From: Erinaceus europaeus
Lineage: Eukaryota; Chordata; Mammalia; Eulipotyphla; Erinaceidae
Direction of reading: 5' to 3'
DNA: 64,000 nucleotides
NCBI RefSeq assembly: GCF_950295315.1
Contig: NW_026647620.1
Location: forward strand, 21,001-85,000
The position numbers and the translations under genes are program-made. Each line of letters starts with the position of its first letter. The stretch's first letter is position 1. Shown one piece after another: positions 55,968 through 64,000 of the stretch. The notes under the pieces are model-generated. The model was not told the origin of the DNA, made no database searches, and saw only the letters and a program-made list of their open reading frames with translations.

Positions 55968-56495
55968 TTGCTCATAGTCAACCACGTTTATTTTGTAGGG
56001 AGCGTTAGCCTGTCTTCTTTCCAAGTGCCAGAGCTCATAATAGTAACCTTCACTCAATAATGCTATTTATTCTTACTAATTAGTAAGAGAAATGACGCAG
56101 TGAAGCTCACAAAGGAAATTGTCCTGCACTAAGGCTTGACTCCCTTAGCCCTGGTTTATGCCGCATAAATTATGCCTTTATTATGATGGCTATTTATTTA
56201 GCATTGCTGGAACACTGCTAGCAGACTGCTTCCAATCGGTCTAGTTGCTAACCTCCGCACTGTTTAATTAGCTTCATCAGGGAGTCTCCAGTGGCTGATT
56301 CGTCAGCTATCAGATTTCCAGATGCTAAAGAAATGTATCCATATGCAATCATAGCATCTGAGTTGCGTTTGTTAAATTATGCTGCCCGCCCTCTTCCTTA
56401 CTGGGTGGCTTTTTCTTAGGGGGCTTGAAAGTCTGGCCCCTTAAGGGAAACTGCTGCTACGTGGTCATCTTTTCTCTTCAGTATCTTCCATCGGG
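55968..56495. other. TOPOVIBL intron 3, unique sequence
   Basis: No exon or recent repeat recognised. Confidence 0.45.
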
Positions 56496-56760
56496 ACTGT
56501 ATCAAGGTACTTTTTCTTTGAGTAGTGCCAATATTTTCCTCTAAGTATTTGATAGCTTCTAGTCTAACATCCAAGTTCTTGATCCAGTTGGAATTTACTT
56601 TTGTGTTTGGTGAAATATAGTGGTTCAGTTTCATTCTTCTGCATGTTTCAACTCAATTTTTCCAACACTATTTGTTGAAGAGACTCTCCTTTCCCCCATT
56701 TAATAGTCTGGGCACCTTTGTCAAAGATGAGGTGTCCATAGGTGCTTTTTCTTTGAAGCT
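56496..56760 (-). mobile_element. L1 ORF2 fragment without its 3' end
   Basis: Reverse L1 ORF2 piece equivalent to about 54610-54820. It lacks the L1 3' end and any poly-A. GGTACTTTTTCTTTGAG (about 56509) and GGTGCTTTTTCTTTGAA (about 56743) flank it. Confidence 0.8.
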
Positions 56761-56767
56761 GGAATAC

Positions 56768-57037
56768 TTCAGATAAAGTCTTATTTATTTATTTATTCCC
56801 TTTTGTTGCCCTTGTTGTTTTTTTATTGTTGTAGTTATTAGTGTTGTTGTTATTGCTGTTGTCATTGTTGGATAGGACAGAGAGAAATGGAGAGAGGAGG
56901 GGAAGACAGAGAGGGAGAGAGAAAGACAGACACCTGCAGACCTGCTTCACTGCCTGTGAAGCGACTCCCCTGCAGGTGGGGAGCCGGGGACTTGAACCAG
57001 GATCCTGATGCCAGTCCTTGCGCAGATAAAGTCTTAT
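56768..57037 (-). repeat. Family A SINE, head missing, with target-site duplication
   Basis: Minus A element that stops at CCAGTCCTTGCG, so the tRNA-like head is lost. It is flanked by CAGATAAAGTCTTAT (about 56771-56785 and 57023-57037), so the truncation occurred at insertion. Confidence 0.93.
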
Positions 57038-57345
57038 ACTCATTCTGGGTATTTTATTTATGTTGGATTAGTAAACAATAGTCAAGATAATGATTTTTCT
57101 TCCCCTCTAATGGTTTCTGTTCTCTTTTTTCTTTTTTTTTTCTTCTGTTCCTCAACTATTTCTAGTGTATGTCTACATTCTATAAATGTATATATTTCAT
57201 ACTATATAAATTCATACCATTATTTGATGTTATATTAGTATATATTATATAAATTTATGTTTTGTTCAGTCAACTTTTATTGAGCATTTACCTTGTCAGT
57301 TATCTCTGCAAGTAAAATACAGTGTTGACAACTCCTGCAATGTAG
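57038..57345. other. TOPOVIBL intron 3, AT-rich unique sequence
   Basis: No feature recognised. Confidence 0.45.
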
Positions 57346-57600
57346 TTATGATGTTCAAGGTGTTTTCTTTTTAAAATTTTTTAAAATTATTTTTATTTAT
57401 TGGATAGAGACCATCAGAAATAGAAAGGGAAGGGGGACATAGAGAAATAGAGAGCACTGCATCACCACTCTCAAAGCTTTTCTCCTGTAGGTAGGGGCCA
57501 GGGGTTCGAACCTGGGTCCCTGTGCATTGTAACATGTTGTGCTCAACCAGGTACACTGCCACTGGGCCCCATTCAAGGAGGTTCTTTAGTGACACAGAGG
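57346..57600 (-). repeat. Family B SINE with target-site duplication
   Basis: Minus B between TTCAAGGTGTTTTCTTT and TTCAAGGAGGTTCTTT. Confidence 0.85.
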
Positions 57601-57830
57601 ATATTCCTTAAAGTTCAGCTACCAAAGTCCCTCCCCCCCCCGTGGTTATTTTACATCATTATTCTACATTTACTTCAAATAGCTTGTCAACTTAAAAGGG
57701 CTTAATAATTATTTTCCCTTTTTTATCACTAGTATTTTCCCTAAACTCTGATGGAATAATTTTGATTGTCAATTAGACTATTGGATTCAAGGGTTCTATG
57801 ACATAGGGGTTATCATCATCATCATCTTTT
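57601..57830. other. TOPOVIBL intron 3, unique sequence
   Basis: No feature recognised. Confidence 0.4.
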
Positions 57831-58345
57831 TTTTAAAAGATTTATTTATTATTATTTTTAAGATTTATTTATTATTATTATTTTTAAGATTTATTTATTT
57901 AAGATAGGAGGAAAGAAAGAACCAGATATCACTTTAGTACATACGCTGCCAGGGATTGAACTCAGGACTCCTGTTTGAGAGTCCAATGCTTTACCCACTG
58001 TGCCATCTCCCAGACCACAGTTCATCTCCTTAATATAAAAGTGCTGTGTCATGTCTCCATCCCTTTCAAAGTTTACAGTCTCATTATTCTATAGGTTTGA
58101 AAGTTTTGATTTTTTTTTTTTTGATAGGACAGAGAGAAATGGAGAGAGGAGGGGAAGACAGAGGGGGAGAGAAAGATAGACACCTGCAGACCTGCTTCAC
58201 CGCCTATGAAGTGACTCCCCTGCAGGTGGGGAGCTGGGGGCTTGAACTGGGGGATTGAACTGGGATCCTTTAGCCAGTCTTTGCGCTTTGTGCCACATGC
58301 ACTTAACCTACTGTGCTACCACCTGACTCCCGAGTTTTGATTTTT
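57831..58345 (-). repeat. Family C SINE and family A SINE
   Basis: 57835-58018 a minus C with a duplicated TTATTATTATTTTTAAGATT lead. 58112-58330 a minus A flanked by AGTTTTGATTTTTTT copies. Confidence 0.88.
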
Positions 58346-58494
58346 TTGAGAGACTTCTCTTTTTCCTTTACTCCATGATCTGTTGTAATGTCATTAATTT
58401 TTCTGTTAAAGTTTTCGTGTGCTTGTTTTTACCAGTTTATGTGTTTAAAAGGGAAAATGAGTTTTCAACATGGACTCAACTTATCTTGAGTTGT

Positions 58495-58660
58495 TTCACC
58501 TTTACACATTTACTTACTTATTTATTTATTTTGCCAGAGCTCTGCTCAGCTCTGGCTTATGGTGGTGCGGGGAATTGAACCTGAGACTTGGAGACTCAGG
58601 CACAAGAGTCTTTGCATAACCATTATGTTATCTACTCCCCGTCCACACCTTTACACATTT
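58495..58660 (-). repeat. Family D SINE with target-site duplication
   Basis: Minus D between CACCTTTACACATTTA copies (about 58497 and 58645). Confidence 0.92.
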
Positions 58661-59015
58661 AAGTGGGGGTGGGGGTGGGGGTGGAGGGAGACTGTTGAAA
58701 CTGATTTCCCTTCAAAAACTAATTTATTTAAGTTACTATTAGTATTTCTGAAGAAGTAAAAGTTCTTGACAAGCCTTTTTCTCCTGTGTCTCCATGTCTC
58801 CCTCCATTCTGCCCTATAGCATTACTTCCAGAAGTAGGATTGCTTTTTTGCAGGCCTCTCCCCCCCCCCCACTACTCTTTTTATTTCTGAGGTGTGTGTG
58901 AGGGAGGGAAGAACCATGACAAGGCACATGCCTTACCACACCAGCTACCTTCTGATCTGCCAAGGGGGACTTGGGAGCAACTTTTTCCTCTTTTATCGTT
59001 TTGTAAAGATTGAAT
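58661..59015. other. TOPOVIBL intron 3, unique sequence with (GGGGGT)n
   Basis: (GGGGGT)n-type tract at 58662-58686; 58830-58985 resembles a diverged minus E element. Confidence 0.45.
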
Positions 59016-59178
59016 CAGGGCAGGGCTAGCTAGCATCATGGTGATGCAAAGAGACTCTCATGCCTGAGGCTCCAGAGTCCCAGGTTCAATCGCCCGCATC
59101 ACCATAAGCCAGAGCTGAGCAGTGCTCCAGTAAAAATAAATAAAATAATAATAATAATGATAATAAATAAAAATCGAA
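59016..59178 (+). repeat. Family D SINE
   Basis: Plus D with an (AAT)n tail, between AGATTGAATCAGGGC and AAAATCGAATCAGC. Confidence 0.88.
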
Positions 59179-59475
59179 TCAGCTTTGCACATAGCATGAT
59201 ATGAGTTTTGGATGTGCATCACTGGAAGCCAACCTGTGTGTATGCATGTAAAGCCCACCACTGACATTTCGGCCCAGCTTTCACTAGACGCCTGTGCTCT
59301 CTGTCCCGGTTTACTCACCGTCTCCCCCTCCCTTGTGGTGACCACTCATTGGTCTTACAGTCCACAAGTTTATTTTTGTTTTATTTGACTCATTTATTTG
59401 AGTTCTCTCTGTACCTCGTACAGTGTGTGTTATCCTCTGACTTTTTCCCCCTAAGCACAATCCCTGCTAGGTTCA
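59179..59475. other. TOPOVIBL intron 3, unique sequence
   Basis: No feature recognised. Confidence 0.4.
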
Positions 59476-59692
59476 TCCTTACTGCAAGTGGTAGGATTGC
59501 AACATTTTATACTGTACCCCATGGGCTGTATAAGGCCTGTGAAATTATTTGGTCTGACCCAGCCAAGGCAACCACAGGTGGGACTCAAAATTCAATAAGT
59601 GCTAATTCTTAAGTTGATAATTATGACCCACAAATGGTGTTATAAATATCCAGATGGCCCTTGGCAGGAAAAATGTTCCCCGCCCCTACTAT
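59476..59692 (+). mobile_element. Old DNA-transposon remnant (hAT-like, tentative)
   Basis: GGGCTGTATAAGGCCTGTGA, then GTCTGACCCAGCCAAGGCAA, TTAAGTTGATAATT and GGCCCTTGGCAGGAAAAATG, TTCCCCGCCCCT. I know this layout from ancient mammalian hAT-type elements, but cannot name the family. Confidence 0.45.
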
Positions 59693-60015
59693 ATTTGAAT
59701 AGTAAGAGACTTTTTTTTTCTTCTTTCACAGACATGGAAATGGGTCACCTTAGGTCAGAAAATTGGTGAAACTAGAAATTGACACAAAGCACCCTGGTTT
59801 CGTGCCCAGTTCACTAGGCTGCAGGGTAGCATGACCTTACTGGCGTATTGTCCTGGACTTTGTGACGGAATTATATCTGAAAAACAAACCAGTTACAAGA
59901 AAAAAGTTTCCCATTAATATTTGATAACTATAACTTCATCTTGATAATACCCATACTTTTAGATGACTAAGCCTTTATTAGACATGTATCACTAATGCTT
60001 CAGGAGAAAGTTATG
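59693..60015. other. TOPOVIBL intron 3, unique sequence
   Basis: No feature recognised. Confidence 0.4.
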
Positions 60016-60335
60016 TGATAAGCCAGAGCTGAGCAGTGCTCTGGTAAAATAATAAGAAGAATAAGTAGTCATGCCCTAGCGCAGCAGGTTAAGTGCACGT
60101 GGCGCAAAGCGCAAGGACCAGCGTAAGGATCCCGGTTCAACACCCGGCTCTCCACCTGCAGGGGAGTCGCTTCCCAAGTGGTGAAGCAGGTCTGCAAGTG
60201 TCTGTCTTTCTCTCCCCCTCTCTGTCTTCCCCTCCTCTCTCCATTTCTCTCTGTCCTGTCCCAACAACGGTGACATCAATCATAACTACAACAGTAAAAC
60301 AACAAGGGCAACAAAAGGAAATAAAAAAAGAATAA
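60016..60335 (+). repeat. Family D tail fragment and family A SINE
   Basis: 60018-60062 is the last part of a D element (AAGCCAGAGCTGAGCAGTGC). 60070-60335 is a plus A lacking its first bases. Confidence 0.85.
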
Positions 60336-60475
60336 CATAGTCAACGACAGCCACCTCTCCAGATTCAAAGGAGGTCTGGAAACTTAACATCAGGCTCAAC
60401 CTGACGCTGTCGACTGGCTACGGAAGAAGGGCAAACGCTAGAAGAAGGAGAAGGAGAAGGAGAAGAAGAAGTAAA
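60336..60475 (+). repeat. Short unclassified interspersed repeat, copy 2
   Basis: The forward-oriented partner of 12566-12675. Its body is about 100 bases (CAACGACAGCCACCTCTCC ... GGCAAACGCTAGAAG) followed by a (GAAGGA)n/(GAA)n tail, a retroposon-like layout. The arms CGACAGC (60345-60351) and GCTGTCG (60405-60411) can pair. Inside them TCAGG-CTCAA-CCTGA forms a perfect 5-bp hairpin and ACCTC...GAGGT another. It directly follows a family A tail. Not recognised as any known RNA. Confidence 0.7.
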
Positions 60476-60689
60476 TTAATAAAAATTAACGTAGAGCGGA
60501 AAGAAGATATAGCATGCTTCTTAAATGGGAAACTTGGGGGGAGGGTTGTTTGTTTGCTTCATCATGTGAGTGCCAGGGTACAGAAAGGAAAGACAGTGTC
60601 GACATTGAGGCTCTCTGTGCTATTGGTGACCCAGAATTCACTAACGCTTTGTGAAAAGGCAGTTCTAGGTCATCACATAGAAATACGTA
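60476..60689. other. TOPOVIBL intron 3, unique sequence
   Basis: No feature recognised. Confidence 0.4.
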
Positions 60690-61546
60690 CACAGGGGAGT
60701 CGGGAGGTAGCGCGGCGGGCTAAGCGCACGTGGTGCAGAAACATGTCCCCAGGGGCCAGGCGGTAGCCAGTGGGTTAAGTGCACATGGCGCCAAGTGCAA
60801 GGACCGGCATAAGGACCCGGCTTCAAGCCCCGGGCTCCCCACCTGCAGGAGGCGGTCACGTCACGAGTGGTGAAGCAGGTCCACAGGTAGGTCTGTCTTT
60901 CACTCCCCCTTTCTGTCTTCCCCTCTTCTCTCGGTTTCTCTGTCCTATCCAACAACAACAACAGCAATAACAAGAATAATAATAACTGTTGTTAAGATTT
61001 CGGAGGCTCTGGCCGGGCGGGTTAGCTTCATTGCAGGTTAACAGAGACGCGGAGACAACAGCTGGGCAGGGAAGCTGTATTTCTTTATTCAGGAACAACG
61101 ATTCATTAACTAAACCAAACTAATCACCAAACAGAACTCGGCTGTCTCTTTGCGGCGGCACAAGCACTCTCTCTCTTACTCTGGAACTCGGGAACTCTCG
61201 TACTGGGGAACCCTCTGAAACTCTGGCACACTGGAACTCTCTCTTACTCTGTTACTCTGAAACTCTCGAACTCAGGAACTCAGGAACCCTCCAACTCTGG
61301 CACTCTCGAACTCAGGAACCCTCTGTCGGGGTTCTTTTGGGGCGGGGCCAAGCGGGCCCGCGAAATTAGCAGGACTGATCCAATTCTTTTGGCGGGGGAG
61401 GGCTAGAACAAACCAATGTAAAGCATATGACAATAACAACAACGATAAACAACAAGAGCAACAAAAGGGAAAACATGACCTCCAGGAGCAGTGGATTCCT
61501 AGTGCAGGCACCGAGCCCCAGCGATACAAAAATAAAAAATAAAAAA
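60690..61546 (+). repeat. Family A SINE (plus a head fragment) split by an LTR
   Basis: 60695-60740 is an isolated A head. 60752-60986 is a plus A element whose tail is cut by the LTR at 60987-61432. It continues 61433-61546 with CAACAACGATAAACAACAAG and the long 3' module. Confidence 0.88.
60987..61432 (-). mobile_element. Solo ERV (class II-like) LTR in reverse inside a SINE
   Basis: 446 bp with TG...CA ends, flanked by ATAAC (60982-60986 and 61433-61437; six bases AATAAC if the last A is shared). Same family as 54232-54561 but longer because it carries more copies of a GAGTTCC/GAGAGTT-type module in the middle. On the minus strand the order is GCCCCGCCCC, the module array, AATAAAGAAATACAGC, then AACAACA. 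No viral genes. Confidence 0.92.
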
Positions 61547-62480
61547 GACTGAAGCCTGAAGCATCAAAGGTCCCAAGTTCAATCTCCAGCATCACTGTAA
61601 GTCACAGTTAAGCAGTGCTCTGTTAGAAAGAAAGAGAGTGGTCCGGGAGGTGGCACAGTGGATAAAGCACTGGACTCTCCACCATGAGGTCCTGAGGAGT
61701 TTGATCCCCCGCAGCACATGGACCAGAGTGATGTCTGGTTCTTTCTCTCCTCCCATCTTTCTCATGAATAAATAAATGAATTATAAAAGGAAAGAAAGAA
61801 AGAAAGAGAAGGAAAGACACCAAGAGGCTAATTCCTGAATTAAATTGGGGAGACTTGGGCTTCCTGTTAGAGGCCACCTCACTGCAAACATACTAAGGGG
61901 AGGTGACTTAGCAGGAGAGCAGCACCTTCCCTGGAGGAGGCCCTGGGCTCCATCCCCATAAAAAAGCAAGAAGCAGGTAGAAGGCTGGAGGTCTGTGCAT
62001 AAGGTCACAAGGTCAGTCTCTGGCATCACATAGGGTAGAGCGCTGCTCTGCTTCTTTCTTTCTCATTAATAACAAATGAATCTACCCCTTAAATATTTCA
62101 AAAAGCAGCCTGGGAGGTGGTATGATGGGTAAAGTGCTGGACCCTCAAACATAAGTTTCTGAGTTCAGTCTCTGGCAACTCATGTAGTAGAGTGATGCTC
62201 TGGTTCTCTCTGCCTTCCTTTCTCTCTCATAAATAAGCCTTTAAAAATATTTGAAAAAAACAGACAAGAAAGACAAAGCAAGTACATCATCATAAATGAC
62301 TGAACAGGGATGGTCGCCTGTGAGGTGAGTCATCTGGAAGGGCAACTGTTCTGTCATGTGAGTGACTCGGGTTTGAGTCCCTGATACACCACCTGGGAGT
62401 ACATGGCACCGGGGGAGGAGGCTTCGGGAAGGTGGTGTCTCTCCCTCTTTCTGCCTCTCTCTCTCTTGCTATTTTAAGAA
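61547..62480 (+). repeat. SINE cluster: D, C, E-like, C, E
   Basis: 61547-61625 a truncated D. 61638-61805 C with a GAAA-rich tail. 61900-62060 an E/C-like element. 62105-62250 C. 62310-62480 E. All plus-strand. Confidence 0.75.
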
Positions 62481-62962
62481 GTTGGTCTGGAGCTTCAAAG
62501 CCTCAGCAAAAACAGTGCTGGAGGGGGAAGAACAGGCCATATACTAGAGTGGTGAGTGCCTGAGAGAATCAGTCTTGAATCCTCCTTTCGGTGCTAAATT
62601 AGTTCACTTACCGCATTTGTGTTTATTAAATAATGAATTTATTTGTTTAAAAATAAGAAACGGTCAACTCTGAAGTTTTTGTCACTGAATATGACCTTGT
62701 GGAAATGAACTAAAAATACAAATTGATTTAGCAAATGTGAAAACAGTTTTAAACATGAGATTAAATGTCTTAACCCATAAAGTGATTATAAATGTTCAAG
62801 CAATTTACTGGCGCACAGTAATTTCCACTCACATTTTAAATTTTGCAGATAATCTTTTCATCAGGGAAAAGCCTTCTTGGGTCATCAGTTTAAGAGGCAA
62901 TCCCAGAATCTCTGGTGCTTATCCAAACTGCTTGTTCTCCTTTGTTGCCATTTCTTACACAG
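62481..62962. other. TOPOVIBL intron 3, 3' end
   Basis: AT-rich unique sequence leading to the exon 4 acceptor. The frame of exon 4 stays open back to 62737, which makes an earlier acceptor (TTTTGCAG at 62848) look usable, but see exon 4. Confidence 0.5.
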
Positions 62963-63076
62963 AAATACGATTTACATTGCCCGGATTTTCTGCAGAGCTC
63001 AACTGGATTTTAGAAGAAGCCAGCACGTCTCAGGACATACCAAGGATAACATACTTCCAGATGATTTTTAAGGCAG
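62963..63076 (+). CDS. TOPOVIBL: TOPOVIBL coding exon 4
   Basis: 114 bases, phase 1 in and phase 1 out, after acceptor CCATTTCTTACACAG|AAAT. With the last base of exon 3 it reads EIRFTLPGFSAELNW, then EEASTSQDIP and FQMIFKA plus one base. The human protein, as I recall it, has LPG.SA.L.W..EE...SQD and FQMIF in the same order directly after KK.LK, which fixes both ends. The donor CAG|GTTCTG is weak beyond the GT. The unbroken frame extends on both sides in AT-rich DNA, so a larger exon starting at 62849 remains a minor alternative. Confidence 0.82.
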
Positions 63077-63310
63077 GTTCTGTTGTGATTTTATATATGA
63101 CTTATTCCCTGATTCTTATTTTTTCAACAAAGTTAATAATTAGGAATGAAAGTTCAGGTCCATTAGAGTTCCAATTGAAATGAAATGAGGCACTGGTTCC
63201 TATCTTTGTACAGAATTTAAGTCACCATGTGTTTCCAACAGACTGATGTTTTTATTCCAGAGGTTAGCCACGTCAAGAGGCTGTGATTTAATCAGTATAG
63301 GGTTGTGGAT
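63077..63310. other. TOPOVIBL intron 4, start
   Basis: AT-rich intronic sequence, no further feature. Confidence 0.45.
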
Positions 63311-63655
63311 TAGTCTGTTTGGGCTGACACTGGGAAGAAAAAAAAAAACACAGATTGGGTAGTTCAAACAACAGAAATGTACTTCCTCATACTTCTGGTG
63401 CCAGACATCTAAGATCCAAGTGCCGTTTCACTGTTCCTTTGAGTGCCCTTTACTTTGTGTGTATGTAGAGAGATAAAGAGACCACTAGTGTCTGTTTCTC
63501 TTGTAAGAATACCAGTAGTCCTGTGAGATTAGGAGCCCACCCTTATGACCTCATTTAATTTTGTGTCATAAAGATCCAATCTGCAAACACAGTCCCATGA
63601 AGGACAGGGGCTGCAGTTTATGAATTTCGTTGATCACAATTCAGCCCGTCATGGA
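63311..63655 (-). mobile_element. MaLR-type LTR remnant
   Basis: An old LTR in reverse: TTAGTCTGTTTGGGCTGACA, GATTGGGTAGTTCAAACAAC, then CCCACCCTTATGACCTCATT and ATCTGCAAACACAGTCCC, ending near CACAATTCAGCCCGTCATGG. The order is that of MLT1/MST-type LTRs. Confidence 0.7.
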
Positions 63656-63785
63656 TTTGGCCTGAGTTCTGGAATATTAAGGCAATTTCAGATAATTCCT
63701 AATGTGCACATATGCTTGATAATCACTGAAGCAAGCCAGCCATTTGAATTTGAATTCCCTGAAAAAGAAAATTCAGAAGACAGTT

Positions 63786-64000
63786 TTTTTAAAAAAAAAT
63801 ATTTATTTTATTTATTTATTCCCTTTTGTTGCCCTTGTTGTTTTATTGTTGTAGTTATTAGTGTTGTTGTCATTGTTGGATAGGACAGAGAGAAATGGAG
63901 AGAGGAGGGGAAGACAGAGAGGAGGAGAGAAAGACAGACACCTGCAGACCTGCTTCACCGCCTGGGAAGCGACTCCCCTGCAGGTGGGGAGCCGGGGTTC
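63786..64000 (-). repeat. Family A SINE, cut by the window edge
   Basis: Minus A element starting AAAAATATTTATTTTATTTA; the window ends inside its CAGGTGGGGAGCCGGGG block. Confidence 0.92.

Larger units (their letters stand above)
39690..64000 (+). other. TOPOVIBL: TOPOVIBL gene, 5' part (partial, runs off the right edge)
   Basis: Four coding exons are seen: 40118-40147, 44780-44921, 48684-48737 and 62963-63076. Joined, they give 340 bases, or 113 codons plus one base, with no stop. TOPOVIBL (human C11orf80) is the B-type subunit-like partner of SPO11; the complex makes the DNA breaks that start meiotic recombination. The visible part covers the N-terminal portion of the GHKL-like region. 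Introns 1 and 2 are about 4.6 and 3.8 kb, intron 3 about 14.2 kb. The gene lies head to head with SPTBN2, as in human. Confidence 0.9.

Noticed and set aside
60342..60450. Short repeat as a hammerhead or other self-cleaving ribozyme
   Set aside because: It has GGAAAC on one strand and CCTGATG on the other, but never the full set of core sequences in the right order on one strand.
62737..63183. 148-codon open frame around TOPOVIBL exon 4 as a separate gene
   Set aside because: Only 62963-63076 matches TOPOVIBL. The rest is intron that happens to be open; the earlier acceptor at 62848 gives sequence with no match to the human protein as I recall it.
1..64000. CRISPR arrays, phage, plasmid or bacterial defence genes
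   Set aside because: The window is spliced mammalian DNA; the regular repeats are SINEs and minisatellites, not spacer arrays.

Overview
This is mammalian genomic DNA, almost certainly from a hedgehog (Erinaceus or a close relative). Evidence for a mammal is direct: spliced exons with GT/AG borders, CpG-island promoters, and ancient MIR, L2 and MaLR repeats. The hedgehog assignment is inferred from the repeats. More than half of the window consists of five recurrent short retroposon families that I associate from memory with the hedgehog lineage, many with intact target-site duplications. I call them A to E. A is the tRNA-like element with a long CAACAA/AACAACAA tail. B ends in TCTATCCAATAAATAAAG. 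C ends in TTTCTCATGAATAAATAAA. D contains ATAATGGTTATGCAAAGAG and CCATAAGCCAGAGCTGAGC. E is a more diverged set with CTCTCTC tails.

Two protein-coding genes are partly present, arranged head to head. On the minus strand, from about 15.9 kb to the left edge, lies the 5' end of SPTBN2 (beta-III spectrin). It comprises a CpG-island promoter with a likely non-coding exon 1 (donor after 15682), the first coding exon (8595-8773, ATG at 8751), and a second, alternative first coding exon (2601-2784, ATG at 2784) with its own CpG island. Both coding first exons end in the same splice phase. Their common next exon lies outside the window.

On the plus strand, from about 39.7 kb to the right edge, lies the 5' end of TOPOVIBL (human C11orf80), the topoisomerase VI-B-like partner of SPO11 in meiotic double-strand-break formation. 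Four coding exons are visible: 40118-40147, 44780-44921, 48684-48737 and 62963-63076. They join in phase to encode the first 113 residues. The order SPTBN2-TOPOVIBL matches human 11q13.

Region by region: 1-16.3 kb is SPTBN2 5' introns and promoters. 16.3-39.7 kb is intergenic and repeat-rich, with a 5S rRNA retropseudogene, L2, MIR, an ERV LTR and one unclassified LINE end. 39.7-40.2 kb is the TOPOVIBL CpG island. 40.27-42 kb is two unusual minisatellites in TOPOVIBL intron 1. 42-64 kb is TOPOVIBL introns full of SINEs, antisense L1 3' ends, a sense L1 carrying an ERV LTR, and a second LTR of the same family inserted in a SINE.

The most noteworthy items are the alternative SPTBN2 promoter and exon, a short two-copy repeat with an A-rich tail and stem-loop potential (12566-12675 and 60336-60475), the two intronic minisatellites, a perfect 22-bp fold-back inside a SINE, and the LTR/L1 composite. 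I found no CRISPR, phage-like or defence system, and none is expected here.
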